A DNA stretch of 55,485 nucleotides from Streptococcaceae bacterium. GTDB lineage: Bacteria; Bacillota; Bacilli; Lactobacillales; Streptococcaceae. The position numbers and the translations under genes were made by a program. This document shows, piece by piece, positions 35,225-43,976 of the stretch (its first letter is position 1; every line of letters starts with the position of its first letter). The notes under the pieces are model-generated. The model had not been told where the DNA came from. It made no database searches and saw only the letters and a program-made list of their open reading frames with translations. The stretch is from contig JAITVN010000072.1 of the NCBI GenBank assembly GCA_031285775.1, positions 1 through 55,485 of the forward strand. The letters run 5' to 3'.

Positions 35225-36268
35225 TTAATCTAAAGCTTTTCTCCGAATAAACATCGCATCCCCAAAGGAGAAGAAGCGATAACGCTCATCAATCGCGTGC
35301 TGGTAGGCTTTCATGACGAAGTCTCTGCCTGCAAAACTTGCGACCAGCATAACGAGTGAGGTTCCTGGCAGATGGAAATTCGTATTGAAGGCATCCACAA
35401 CTTTCCAGTCATAGCCTGGCATGATGAAGATATCTGTCCAGCCGCTGTCTGCCTGAATATCATCGTTAAACTTGGTCCCGATGGTTTCAAGTGTGCGGAT
35501 TGATGTGGTCCCGCTGGCAATAATTCTGTTTCCTGAAGCTCTGACTTCGCGTAGTGTGGCTGCGGCTTCCTCGCTCAGCCTGTAGAACTCACTATGCAGT
35601 CGCTCATCATCAATATTTTCCTCTGTCAGAGGTTTGAAAGTGCCGAGACCCACGTGCAGCGTCAGCTCCACAATATGAACCCCCTTTGCCTTGATGGCCT
35701 CAAGAAGTTCAGGCGTATAATGCAGACCAGCAGTTGGTGCAGCCGCGGAGCCTTCCTCCTTAGCAAAAACAGTCTGATAACGCTCCTGATCTTCCAGCTG
35801 CTCGTGAATATAAGGCGGCAGCGGCATTTCTCCCAGGCTTTCTAGTACTTGCAGGAAGATGCCTTCATAGCTGAACTTTACCCAGCGAATCCCATCAGCC
35901 TTTTCAGCCACAATTTCTGCCATCAGTCGACCATCGCCGAAGCTGATTTTTTCACCAACCTTCATTTTTCGCGCGGGTTTAGTCAAACATTCCCAAACAT
36001 TGTCGCCCTTATCCTTTAGAAGAAGCAGCTCAACATGACCATGCGTTTCAGGACGTTCTCCATGCAGACGAGCTGGAAGGACGCGAGTATTGTTTAAAAC
36101 CAGCGCATCCCCTGCTTCAAATTCATCGAGAATGTCATAAAAGTGCTTATCCTGCATCTCCCCATCTGCAGGATCAATTACTAAAAGTCGAGAACTGTCG
36201 CGCTTCTCAAGCGGAGTTTGCGCGATTAATTCCTCAGGGAGATCATAATCATAATCTTTGATATTCAT
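35225..36268 (-). CDS. queA: S-adenosylmethionine:tRNA ribosyltransferase-isomerase
   Basis: A 347-residue enzyme that transfers the ribosyl part of SAM to preQ1 at tRNA position 34, giving epoxyqueuosine. The N-terminus [24 protein letters not shown], the central [14 protein letters not shown] and [10 protein letters not shown] are typical of QueA. On the minus strand the extended -10 TGCTATAAT (36286-36278) ends 9 nt before the ATG, so the leader is at most a few bases and no ribosome site fits. A palindromic element lies immediately upstream. Confidence 0.95.
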   Translation of the reverse strand: MNIKDYDYDLPEELIAQTPLEKRDSSRLLVIDPADGEMQDKHFYDILDEFEAGDALVLNNTRVLPARLHGERPETHGHVELLLLKDKGDNVWECLTKPARKMKVGEKISFGDGRLMAEIVAEKADGIRWVKFSYEGIFLQVLESLGEMPLPPYIHEQLEDQERYQTVFAKEEGSAAAPTAGLHYTPELLEAIKAKGVHIVELTLHVGLGTFKPLTEENIDDERLHSEFYRLSEEAAATLREVRASGNRIIASGTTSIRTLETIGTKFNDDIQADSGWTDIFIMPGYDWKVVDAFNTNFHLPGTSLVMLVASFAGRDFVMKAYQHAIDERYRFFSFGDAMFIRRKALD

Positions 36269-36289
36269 AATATTTCAATTATAGCAAAA

Positions 36290-36404
36290 AGATGTGAGGC
36301 GCACCCGATTTGAAGCGTAGAAATTAAGGGAATCTAGGTCCTGCCGCCAGGCAGGTTCTAGATTCATCTAATTTCCTAGCTTCAGGTGCGCCGAACTCAG
36401 TTAA
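36290..36404 (-). repeat. Modular palindromic element, unit E1
   Basis: A unit in reverse orientation between divergent queA and the SDR gene. Read on the minus strand, the outer stem GGCGCACC/GGTGCGCC is perfect and has changed on both arms relative to GGCGCGCC. The second stem is TGAAGC/GCTTCA and the core is module I. Confidence 0.88.
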
Positions 36405-36407
36405 GAA

Positions 36408-36437
36408 AGATGTGAGGCGCACCCGATTTGAAGCGTA
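36408..36437 (-). repeat. Right-end fragment of the palindromic element (E2)
   Basis: AGATGTGAGGCGCACCC plus GATTTGAAGCGTAGAA repeats only the 3' border and second-stem arm of a unit, directly next to E1. Confidence 0.75.
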
Positions 36438-36577
36438 GAATCAAGCACATTTATCATAAACGTGATATTGATATGTTGAATTTTTAGTCACTGCCTCCAT
36501 ATATGCGCGCTTTATTAAAGTTTTTAGGCGCATATTTATCACTTGTTTAATAATTCACTAATTTGATTAACATTTAC

Positions 36578-36606
36578 TTTACCATTTCGCTTCATCGTGC
36601 TATTAT
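36578..36606 (+). promoter_or_regulatory. Promoter of the SDR gene
   Basis: TTTACC (36578-36583), a 17-nt spacer and TATTAT (36601-36606) preceded by TGC. The predicted leader is about 100 nt. Confidence 0.55.
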
Positions 36607-36715
36607 AAAAGTAGTTTTGGGTGATTGCGCCAAAGCTCGCCAAGTGATGTCACGGCATCATTTCATTAAGCGAAACACCGTGCCAACTTCCATAGATAGA
36701 AAGGACATTACAAAA

Positions 36716-37699
36716 ATGCCGAATGAAAATCTACAGACAGCACACATCGCAACTCAATCATGGGATCAAATCGCCGATTTGACTAATGAAACAATTGACC
36801 AACTCGGTCAGTTAAAACACTGCAAAAACATTGTCGTAACTGGTTCTGGGCAGGGTATCGGCTTTGCAATTGCGCTGCTGGCAGCTAAACACGGACACAA
36901 CGTGGTCATTGCTGACCTGAACGAAATGCTCGCTGAAAAGGCCGCTGCATTTATCAACTCAATTGACAGTCCTGAGACAGGGAAAGCAACTTGGGTCAAA
37001 ATGGACACTTCCAAACTTTCTGATCATGAACTTGCAGTTGAGAAAGCAGTTCAGGCCTATGGAAATTTGGATGTTTATTTGAATGTTGCTGGTATTGATC
37101 AGGTTGAACTTGCTGGAAATATCAGCGAGGAACACATGGATCGCATTTGGAGTGTCAATATCAAAGGTACTCAATTCGGCATGCAGGCTGCTCACAAACA
37201 ATTTATGATTCAGCGTCAAAATAATCCTAGCGCAATCTACAAGATTATCAACACAAGCAGTATCGCATCACTTATGGCTTTTCCTATGCTGGCTGAATAC
37301 TGCATGACAAAATCCGCAGTGACAAGTCTGACGAAAAATTTCGCGCTTGAATGGGCGACCGATGGTATCACGGTCAATGAGTTTAATCCCGGCATTGTTG
37401 CTGGTCCTATGTGGAACCACATTGCTAGCGAGATGGCAGCTGTAACTGATAAAGACCAGGATACAATTTTCAATGGCTATGTCAATAATATTCCTGTTGG
37501 CCGTGCTCAACTCGCACTTGATGTTGCACAGTCAGTCCTGTTTTTAATCTCAAGTGCCTCAGATTACGTCACAGGAAATTCTCTAGTTACCGATGGCGGT
37601 GTTGTATTGGGCTCAAAATTCTCTCACAAGACTAACTTCAAGAATCAGCTGGGAGATGGCCATCTCCAATCATTTACTGAAGAGATTACCGTAAAGTAA
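36716..37699 (+). CDS. Short-chain dehydrogenase/reductase, possibly acetoin/diacetyl reductase type
   Basis: A 327-residue Rossmann-fold oxidoreductase. It shows the TGSGQGIGFA nucleotide site, NVAGID, the catalytic SSIA ... EYCMTK Ser-Tyr-Lys set, and NEFNPGIVAGPMW. The core resembles acetoin(diacetyl) reductases, but the protein carries about 35 extra residues before the Rossmann fold and about 30 after the usual C-terminus. AGAAAGGAC upstream supports the ATG at 36716; the frame is open further upstream without a better site. The substrate is uncertain. Confidence 0.8.
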   Translation: MPNENLQTAHIATQSWDQIADLTNETIDQLGQLKHCKNIVVTGSGQGIGFAIALLAAKHGHNVVIADLNEMLAEKAAAFINSIDSPETGKATWVKMDTSKLSDHELAVEKAVQAYGNLDVYLNVAGIDQVELAGNISEEHMDRIWSVNIKGTQFGMQAAHKQFMIQRQNNPSAIYKIINTSSIASLMAFPMLAEYCMTKSAVTSLTKNFALEWATDGITVNEFNPGIVAGPMWNHIASEMAAVTDKDQDTIFNGYVNNIPVGRAQLALDVAQSVLFLISSASDYVTGNSLVTDGGVVLGSKFSHKTNFKNQLGDGHLQSFTEEITVK

Positions 37700-37805
37700 G
37701 TGGTAAAACATGAAAACTTTTTACGCACTGGAGAAAAGCGCTATTGTGACCTTCTGTGCCTGGTGTCACTGCTAGTTACAGAACCGCATAAATCACTTAA
37801 TGTTC

Positions 37806-37833
37806 AAGACTGCCTTAATGGGCAGTCTTTTTG
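37806..37833 (+). terminator. Intrinsic terminator after the SDR gene
   Basis: AAGACTGCC (37806-37814) pairs perfectly with GGCAGTCTT (37821-37829), followed by T residues. Confidence 0.9.
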
Positions 37834-37865
37834 GGAAAAATCTGCAGATTTGGGGCTCAAAAGTC

Positions 37866-37907
37866 TTGACAATCTTTGTTGAAAGAAGTATAATTGGTCT
37901 ATACCAA
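37866..37907 (+). promoter_or_regulatory. nagB promoter with NagR/YvoA-type operator
   Basis: TTGACA (37866-37871), a 17-nt spacer and TATAAT (37889-37894) form a consensus promoter. TTGGTCTATACCAA at 37894-37907 overlaps the -10 end and the start site. It matches the TGGTCTAGACCA-like palindrome bound by the GntR-HutC regulator NagR (YvoA) in Bacillus. A regulator of that family is encoded at 46119. Confidence 0.8.
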
Positions 37908-37933
37908 TAAACAAACAAGGAGAATTTCAAAAA

Positions 37934-38641
37934 ATGAAAGTAATCAAAGTTAAAGACAATGTTGAAGGCGGAAAAGTTGCATTTGAAAACTTTAAAGAGG
38001 CTTTGGCAAACGGCGCTAAGGTTATCGGCTTGGCAACAGGTTCAACCCCTGAAACATTTTATGCCGACATCACAAGTTCAGACCTTGATTTGTCTGGCTT
38101 GACAAGTATCAACCTGGATGAGTACGTTGGGCTTGACGGCAGTTCAGACCAGTCATACCGCTACTTCATGCAGGAGCATCTTTTTGACGCGAAACCTTTG
38201 AAAGAAACTTTTGTGCCAAACGGTAAAGCTGCTGACCTTGATGCATATGTCAAAGAATACGACAAAATCATCGACGAGCATCCAATTGACTGGCAAGTAC
38301 TTGGTCTTGGACAAAACGGCCACATCGGCTTCAACGAGCCTGGAACACCAATTGATATCACGACACACGTGGTTGACCTTACAGAAAGCACGATCAAAGC
38401 CAACTCACGCAATTTTGAAAACGAGTCAGATGTGCCACGTCAGGCAATTTCCATGGGCATCGGCAGCATCATGAAATCTAAGCAGCTCGTTGTGATGGCA
38501 TGGGGCGCAGAAAAAGCTGATGCAGTCAAAGGCATGATCGAAGGCCCTGTCATAGTTGACCTGCCAGCGTCAATTCTTCAGACACGCGACAATGTCACAG
38601 TCATCATTGACGAAGCAGCAGCTTCTAAATTGACTAAATAA
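37934..38641 (+). CDS. nagB: Glucosamine-6-phosphate deaminase
   Basis: A 235-residue cytoplasmic enzyme that converts glucosamine-6-phosphate to fructose-6-phosphate and ammonia, feeding amino sugars into glycolysis. It shows [11 protein letters not shown], the active-site [10 protein letters not shown] and [15 protein letters not shown]. It is the short Gram-positive form without the C-terminal allosteric extension. AAGGAGA precedes the ATG. It is a single-gene unit with its own terminator; nagA is not adjacent. Confidence 0.96.
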   Translation: MKVIKVKDNVEGGKVAFENFKEALANGAKVIGLATGSTPETFYADITSSDLDLSGLTSINLDEYVGLDGSSDQSYRYFMQEHLFDAKPLKETFVPNGKAADLDAYVKEYDKIIDEHPIDWQVLGLGQNGHIGFNEPGTPIDITTHVVDLTESTIKANSRNFENESDVPRQAISMGIGSIMKSKQLVVMAWGAEKADAVKGMIEGPVIVDLPASILQTRDNVTVIIDEAAASKLTK

Positions 38642-38664
38642 TTACCCCCGTAAAGTAGTGTAGG

Positions 38665-38693
38665 CAATGTCATCAGACATTGTCTATTTTTTT
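38665..38693 (+). terminator. Intrinsic terminator of nagB
   Basis: CAATGTC (38665-38671) and GACATTG (38676-38682) form the stem, followed by TCTATTTTTTT. Confidence 0.85.
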
Positions 38694-38745
38694 GAAGAAA
38701 AACATATCAGGCACCTTTTTTAAATAAAAAACTTAGAAGCATCAA

Positions 38746-38933
38746 GCTCTGTCGGATTTCGGAATTATCTGAAATGGAACAACAAGCGCCAAGCGCTTAG
38801 TTATTCGTGGAGCAGAGATGACTTGTAGCTATTTCTTAGCGGCATAGCGGCTCACGCAGCGAGACTAAATGACGCTTAGAAATAGCACAACAAAGACTTC
38901 GCGAGCACCCACTACTGATAAATCCGACAGAGC
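38746..38933. repeat. 188-bp element with perfect terminal inverted repeats and an inner palindrome
   Basis: GCTCTGTCGGATTT (38746-38759) is the exact inverse of AAATCCGACAGAGC (38920-38933). Inside, GCTATTTCTTAGCG (38828-38841) faces CGCTTAGAAATAGC (38873-38886) with one mismatch. No coding frame is evident. It looks like a miniature inverted-repeat element or a long structured RNA between nagB and the tRNA gene. No second copy was seen in the window. Confidence 0.65.
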
Positions 38934-39016
38934 GACTCACAGCAGTATGCAACATTTACAAGCTTTTCTTACAAAAAAAAATCAGCAGAGAAAACTCCGC
39001 TGTGATTCATAATATA

Positions 39017-39091
39017 TCGGGAAAACAGGATTTGAACCTGCGACCTCGTACTCCCGAAGCACGCGCTCTAACCAAGCTGAGCTACTTCCCG
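39017..39091 (-). tRNA. tRNA-Pro, anticodon CGG
   Basis: The minus strand folds into a full cloverleaf of 75 nt: acceptor CGGGAAG/TTTCCCG, D stem GCTC/GAGC, anticodon stem CGTGC/GTACG around loop TTCGGGA (anticodon CGG), and T stem GCAGG/CCTGT with loop TTCAAAT. The discriminator base is A. No CCA is encoded, so the CCA-adding enzyme (gene at 52586) is needed. It reads CCG proline codons. Confidence 0.95.
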
Positions 39092-39350
39092 AGAATTGAG
39101 AGACGGCTCGCTGTGACGAAGAGCTGTTTCTTGTCAAAAATTCTTTAGATTTATCTTATCAAATTTCGGCCATTTTTTCAAAAAATACGTGTTTCTGGCC
39201 TTGGATGTCATCTGCTCCATTTTTGTATTTTGAATAAACACAACAATTTTTTTAAACAAGATGTTTTCGTGTAAAATTTCTATCATAGAGGGGCATAAAA
39301 ATTGATGAATTAATCAAGCAAAAGCAGTGATTTTCATGTATAATTGAGAA

Positions 39351-41651
39351 ATGAACGAATTACTGAACGGAATGAATGCCAACCAGAGAGAGGCGGTCAA
39401 GACCACTGAAGGACCGCTTTTAATCATGGCCGGCGCGGGTTCGGGTAAAACCCGCGTCCTGACCCATCGCATCGCCTACCTGATTGAAGAAAAACTTATC
39501 AACCCTTGGAACATCTTGGCCATCACTTTCACGAACAAGGCGGCGAGGGAAATGCGTGAACGTGCCATCGCCCTGACCCCAAGAGCTGAAGATTCCCTCA
39601 TCGCGACCTTTCACAGCATGTGCGTACGCATTCTGAGACGAGACGGCGACCAGATCGGCTACAGCCGCAACTTTACTATACTGGACACGAGCGACCAGAA
39701 GACTGTCATGAAGCGCATCATCAAGGATTTTGATCTAGACCCCAAAAAATGGGAACCAAAGACCATCCTCAGCATGATTTCCAATGCTAAAAATGAACTG
39801 ATTGACGAAATTGCCTATGAAAAGCAGGCCAGTCCACGGAATCCCATCAGCATGCTGGTCGCCCGCTGCTACAAAGCTTATCAGGCAGAACTGCGAAAAT
39901 CCGAAGCCATGGACTTTGACGATCTTATCTTGCAGACTTTACGGCTCTTTCAGGAGGTTCCTGAAGCGTTGGCCTATTATCAGGGAAAATGGCAGTATAT
40001 TCATGTTGATGAATATCAAGACACCAACCATGCCCAGTATATGCTGGTAAAGCTGCTTGGCGAGCGTTTCAATAATGTCTGTGTGGTCGGTGATGCTGAC
40101 CAGTCCATCTACGGCTGGCGCGGTGCTGATATGCAGAATATTCTGGATTTTGAGAAAGATTACCCCGACGCAAAAGTGGTTCTTTTAGAAGAAAACTATC
40201 GCTCAACCAAAAATATTTTATCTGCAGCCAATCAAGTTATTAAAAACAATGTGAATCGGCGTGAGAAGAACCTTTGGACATCTAACGATGCAGGCGCTAA
40301 AATCACTTACTACCGTGCCAATGACGGGCTTGATGAAGCTGTTTTTGTGGCCAAGAAAATTGCCGATGAAACAGCAAATGCAGACAGAAAGTATGACGAT
40401 TTTGCCGTCCTTTACCGGACAAATGCGCAGTCCCGTACCATCGAGGAAGCTTTGCTTAAGTCAAACATTCCTTATACCATGGTTGGCGGTACTAAGTTTT
40501 ACAGCCGCAAGGAAATCCGCGACCTGATTGCCTACCTGAATATTTTGGCGAATCCCAATGACAATATCAGTTTTGAGCGGATTGTCAACGAACCCAAGCG
40601 AGGTGTAGGTCCAGGAACACTGGACAAACTCCGCGCTTTTGCGGCTCAGCAGAGCAAATCCTTAGCTGATTCATTACTTGACTTGTCTCTCTCACCCATC
40701 AGCGGAAAAGCCGCTGGAAACCTGTATGAGCTTGGGCTCCAGCTGGACGTACTGAGAAAATCTATGGACAGCATGTCCATCACTGAAATACTTGAAGAAA
40801 TCATTGCTAAGACAAATTACGTTGGCTATCTGCGCCTGCAGAATACGATTGACTCTCAGACTCGTATTGAAAATATCGATGAATTGAAAACCGTTACTCA
40901 GGATTTTGACAAGAAAACGGGAGCTTCTGAGGATACGGATGAAACTGGAGTTGAGCGACTGTCACGCTTCTTAAACGATTTGTCCTTGGTCATGGATACG
41001 GATTCAGTTGAGGAAGCGAATGTCAAAGGCGTGACACTGATGACGCTCCATGCAGCCAAAGGACTGGAGTTTCCGGTTGTCTTTCTAGTCGGCCTCGAAG
41101 AAGGTATTTTTCCGCTTTCCCGCGTCAATGAAGATGCTGATGAGCTCGAAGAAGAGCGCCGTCTGGCTTATGTCGGCATCACTCGCGCCAAAGAAGAGCT
41201 ATACCTGACCAATGCAAATTCACGTGTTCTCTACGGAAAATCCAGCTATAATCGACCTTCCCGCTTTATTTCCGAAATCAATGAAGATCTGCTGGACTTT
41301 GCAGGACAAGCCCATGGACGGGACAGCGGCTTCAATGTCCTGTTTTCGAGCAATAACTCACGTTTTACAGCGGGCCGAGGCAGGAGCACTAGTAACTCAA
41401 GCATTCAACAGCCGCATAAGAACTTATATCGCGCGCATCAAGACGGAAAACTACCTTGGCAGAAATCACAGGCCGATGAAAAACCTGCTGTCGACTGGCA
41501 AATGGGCGACACAGCGCGTCACAAGAAATGGGGTGACGGCGTTGTGCTTGCAGTAACAGGCTCTGGAAATAATCTGGAGTTAAAGATCAATTTTCCTAGT
41601 GTCGGACAGAAACGACTGCTGGCGAATGTCGCGCCAATAGAAAAGGTGTGA
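39351..41651 (+). CDS. pcrA: ATP-dependent DNA helicase PcrA/UvrD
   Basis: A 766-residue superfamily 1 helicase for DNA repair and plasmid replication. Motifs run in order: Walker A AGAGSGKTRVL (about residue 27), DEYQDTNHAQY, GDADQSIYGWRGAD, MTLHAAKGLEFPVVF and VGITRAKEELYLT. The C-terminus has a variable linker and a Tudor-like end (GDTARHKKWGDGVVL). The -10 TATAAT (39339-39344) ends 6 nt before the ATG with no clear ribosome site, so it may be leaderless. Its stop codon TGA lies within the border of repeat unit F. Confidence 0.96.
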   Translation: MNELLNGMNANQREAVKTTEGPLLIMAGAGSGKTRVLTHRIAYLIEEKLINPWNILAITFTNKAAREMRERAIALTPRAEDSLIATFHSMCVRILRRDGDQIGYSRNFTILDTSDQKTVMKRIIKDFDLDPKKWEPKTILSMISNAKNELIDEIAYEKQASPRNPISMLVARCYKAYQAELRKSEAMDFDDLILQTLRLFQEVPEALAYYQGKWQYIHVDEYQDTNHAQYMLVKLLGERFNNVCVVGDADQSIYGWRGADMQNILDFEKDYPDAKVVLLEENYRSTKNILSAANQVIKNNVNRREKNLWTSNDAGAKITYYRANDGLDEAVFVAKKIADETANADRKYDDFAVLYRTNAQSRTIEEALLKSNIPYTMVGGTKFYSRKEIRDLIAYLNILANPNDNISFERIVNEPKRGVGPGTLDKLRAFAAQQSKSLADSLLDLSLSPISGKAAGNLYELGLQLDVLRKSMDSMSITEILEEIIAKTNYVGYLRLQNTIDSQTRIENIDELKTVTQDFDKKTGASEDTDETGVERLSRFLNDLSLVMDTDSVEEANVKGVTLMTLHAAKGLEFPVVFLVGLEEGIFPLSRVNEDADELEEERRLAYVGITRAKEELYLTNANSRVLYGKSSYNRPSRFISEINEDLLDFAGQAHGRDSGFNVLFSSNNSRFTAGRGRSTSNSSIQQPHKNLYRAHQDGKLPWQKSQADEKPAVDWQMGDTARHKKWGDGVVLAVTGSGNNLELKINFPSVGQKRLLANVAPIEKV

Positions 41652-41757
41652 AGCAAGCCCGATTTGAAGCGTAGAAATTTAGGAAAATGTGTAGAGAAGC
41701 GAAGCTTCTTGGAACATTTTTTCTAATTTCCTAGCTTCTGGCTTGCTGAACCCAATT
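41646..41757 (-). repeat. Modular palindromic element, unit F
   Basis: A unit in reverse orientation. Read on the minus strand, the outer stem is AGCAAGCC/GGCTTGCT, a complete paired change from GGCGCGCC. The second stem is AGAAGC/GCTTC and the core ends in AGAAGC-TTC-GCTTCT. One border contains the pcrA stop codon, and the other runs up to the AAAAGGGG ribosome site of the NUDIX gene. Confidence 0.85.
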
Positions 41758-41773
41758 AGAAAAGGGGTGAATT

Positions 41774-42241
41774 ATGGCAAAGCATGAATTTGAACAGGTC
41801 GAGATGACCAATATGTGCGCAATAATTGATCAATCGACAGGAAAAGTTTTGGTACAGAATCGTGTCAAATCTTGGCCGGGCATTGCCTTTCCCGGTGGAC
41901 ATGTTGAGAAAGGCGAAGCCATTGCCCTATCAACGATTCGTGAAATTAAAGAAGAAACAGGACTTACTGTCAAAAATCTGAAGCTCTGCGGCATAAAAGA
42001 TTGGTTTGAGCCGGATTTAGACCGGCGCTACCTTGTTTTTCTGTACCGTACAAATGATTTTTCAGGTGAACTGATTGAAGAAAGTGAAGAAGGTCGCGTT
42101 TTTTGGACAAATATTGATGAATTGCCCAAGCTCAACCTTGCTTCAAGTTTTCTAGAAATGTCACAGCTGATGTTGGAGGACAACTTTACAGAATTCATTT
42201 ACGAAATAGACGGTGACACCTGGAAAAAGAAATTTTATTAA
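41774..42241 (+). CDS. NUDIX hydrolase (MutT/8-oxo-dGTPase-like)
   Basis: A 155-residue protein with an intact NUDIX box near residue 37 (GGHVEKGEAIALSTIREIKEETGL), the metal-binding pyrophosphatase motif. It resembles streptococcal MutX/8-oxo-dGTP diphosphatases. AAAAGGGGTG precedes the ATG. ilvE follows 14 nt later, so they are probably cotranscribed. The substrate is inferred from family only. Confidence 0.85.
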   Translation: MAKHEFEQVEMTNMCAIIDQSTGKVLVQNRVKSWPGIAFPGGHVEKGEAIALSTIREIKEETGLTVKNLKLCGIKDWFEPDLDRRYLVFLYRTNDFSGELIEESEEGRVFWTNIDELPKLNLASSFLEMSQLMLEDNFTEFIYEIDGDTWKKKFY

Positions 42242-42255
42242 TAGGAGATAACTCT

Positions 42256-43275
42256 ATGACCATTGATTTAGACTGGAAAAACCTGGATTTTTCTTATCGA
42301 AAACTGCCCTACCGCTATATTTCACACTACAAGGACGGTGCCTGGGATGCGGGAAAGCTTACAGAAGACGCGACGCTGCATATTTCAGAAGCATCGCCAA
42401 GCCTGCATTACGGCCAGCAGGGCTTTGAGGGCTTAAAGGCTTACCGCACCAAAGAGGGCAATGTTCAGCTTTTTCGGCCGGATCAAAACGCTGCGCGTCT
42501 GCAGAAAACTGCCGAGCGACTCAGAATGGTTTCAGTGCCCATAGAAATGTTTTTGGACGCCGTGAAGCAAGTTGTCAAAGCCAATATTGATTACGTTCCG
42601 CCTTATGGCACAGGGGCGACGCTTTATCTGCGGCCGCTGCTTATCGGGGTAGGCGGAATCATGGGCGTACAGCCCGCGAATGAGTATATCTTCACAGTTT
42701 TTGCCATGCCGGTTGGTTCTTATTTTAAAGGTGGCTTGAAGCCTTCTAACTTTATCGTATCACATGATTTTGACCGTGCAGCGCCTTGCGGTACAGGACA
42801 AGCCAAAGTCGGCGGAAATTATGCCGCCAGTCTGATGCCAGGATATAAAGCACATGCCGCTGGTTACTCAGATGTTGTTTATCTAGACCCTGCCACTCAC
42901 ACAAAGATTGAAGAAGCAGGAGCGGCTAATTTCTTCGGCATCACGAAAAATGATGAATTCGTCACACCTTTGTCCCCGTCAATTTTGCCGTCAATTACAA
43001 AGTATTCATTGCTGCAGCTGGCCGAGGAGCGACTCGGACTGAAAGCGATCGAGGGAGATGTTTTCATTGATCAGCTAGATAAATTTGTTGAAGCTGGCGC
43101 CTGCGGTACTGCGGCGGTTATTACACCCATTGGAGCGATTGACAATGGTGCGGATCATCATGTTTTCTATTCTGAGACAGAAGTGGGGCCGGTTACAAGA
43201 CGGCTTTACGATGAGTTGACTGGTATTCAGTTTGGAGTCATTGACGCTCCGAAAGGCTGGATTTACACCGTTTGA
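42256..43275 (+). CDS. ilvE: Branched-chain amino acid aminotransferase
   Basis: A 339-residue PLP-dependent fold-type IV enzyme of the last step of Leu, Ile and Val synthesis and the first of their breakdown. It shows LHYGQQGFEGLKAYR, the catalytic-lysine region GGNYAASLMPGYKA, and EEAGAANFFG. AGGAGA lies upstream. Its stop codon falls within a palindrome that precedes tag. Confidence 0.94.
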   Translation: MTIDLDWKNLDFSYRKLPYRYISHYKDGAWDAGKLTEDATLHISEASPSLHYGQQGFEGLKAYRTKEGNVQLFRPDQNAARLQKTAERLRMVSVPIEMFLDAVKQVVKANIDYVPPYGTGATLYLRPLLIGVGGIMGVQPANEYIFTVFAMPVGSYFKGGLKPSNFIVSHDFDRAAPCGTGQAKVGGNYAASLMPGYKAHAAGYSDVVYLDPATHTKIEEAGAANFFGITKNDEFVTPLSPSILPSITKYSLLQLAEERLGLKAIEGDVFIDQLDKFVEAGACGTAAVITPIGAIDNGADHHVFYSETEVGPVTRRLYDELTGIQFGVIDAPKGWIYTV

Positions 43276-43294
43276 CATAAATAATATTATGTCA
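43273..43294. promoter_or_regulatory. Palindrome spanning the ilvE stop codon
   Basis: TGACATAA and TTATGTCA are perfect 8-bp inverted arms separated by ATAATA. There is no T run, so a protein-binding site for tag expression is more likely than a terminator. The regulator is unknown. Confidence 0.45.
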
Positions 43295-43325
43295 TTTCAA
43301 TATTACAGAAATTAAATTACGTAAA

Positions 43326-43898
43326 ATGGACAATAAAATACGCTGCCGCTGGTGCCAAACTTCCGAGAAGATGATGCACTATCACGACACCTACTGGGGA
43401 ACACCACTTCATGATGACCGTGAACTTTTTGCAAAGCTTGTGCTTGACTTGAATCAGGCTGGTCTTTCCTGGAACACAATTCTCAACAAGTCTGAAAATT
43501 TTTATGCGGCTTTTGACAATTTTGAAATCGCAAAAGTGGCTCAATACGATCAAAATAAGGTTGATGATTTGCTGCAGAATGCAGGAATTATTCGCAACAA
43601 GCTGAAAATCAATGCAGCTATTGTTAATGCACAAAAAGTACTGGAAATTCAGCAGGAATTCGGAAGTTTTGAAAGCTATCTCTGGAGTTTTGTTAACGGC
43701 AAAACGCTCCAGCACCACATTGCCGACGAGTCAAAGACGCCTGCTTCTGATGAACTTTCTGATAAGATTTCTAGAGAAATGAAAAAGCGCGGCTTTAAGT
43801 TTACTGGCACTACGGTTATTTATGCTTATTTGCAAGCGATCGGAATAATCAATGATCATGTTGTGTCCTGTTTTCGATATAAAGAATTAAGCCAGTAA
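43326..43898 (+). CDS. tag: DNA-3-methyladenine glycosylase I
   Basis: A 190-residue base-excision enzyme that removes 3-methyladenine. The N-terminus RCRWCQTSEKMMHYHDTYWG carries the zinc-binding Cys and the Tyr/Trp base pocket, followed by LDLNQAGLSW and the late CFRY with its metal-binding Cys. The usual HxxxC pattern at the end is present (HVVSC). No good ribosome site lies before the ATG. Confidence 0.93.
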   Translation: MDNKIRCRWCQTSEKMMHYHDTYWGTPLHDDRELFAKLVLDLNQAGLSWNTILNKSENFYAAFDNFEIAKVAQYDQNKVDDLLQNAGIIRNKLKINAAIVNAQKVLEIQQEFGSFESYLWSFVNGKTLQHHIADESKTPASDELSDKISREMKKRGFKFTGTTVIYAYLQAIGIINDHVVSCFRYKELSQ

Positions 43899-43976
43899 CT
43901 GTTGTTTTTAAGAAAAAAACAAGCATTAAATGGTAAAATAATTATATTCATAGCCTAGCGCAAAGGAGTGAGAGAA

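Noticed and set aside
38746-38933. Integrative element attached at tRNA-Pro
   Set aside because: No direct repeat of the tRNA 3' end and no integrase gene are present near 39017-39091.
43968-43970. GTG start codon for rbgA
   Set aside because: It overlaps the AAAGGAG Shine-Dalgarno sequence, so a ribosome could not use both. The family start aligns with the ATA nine bases later.
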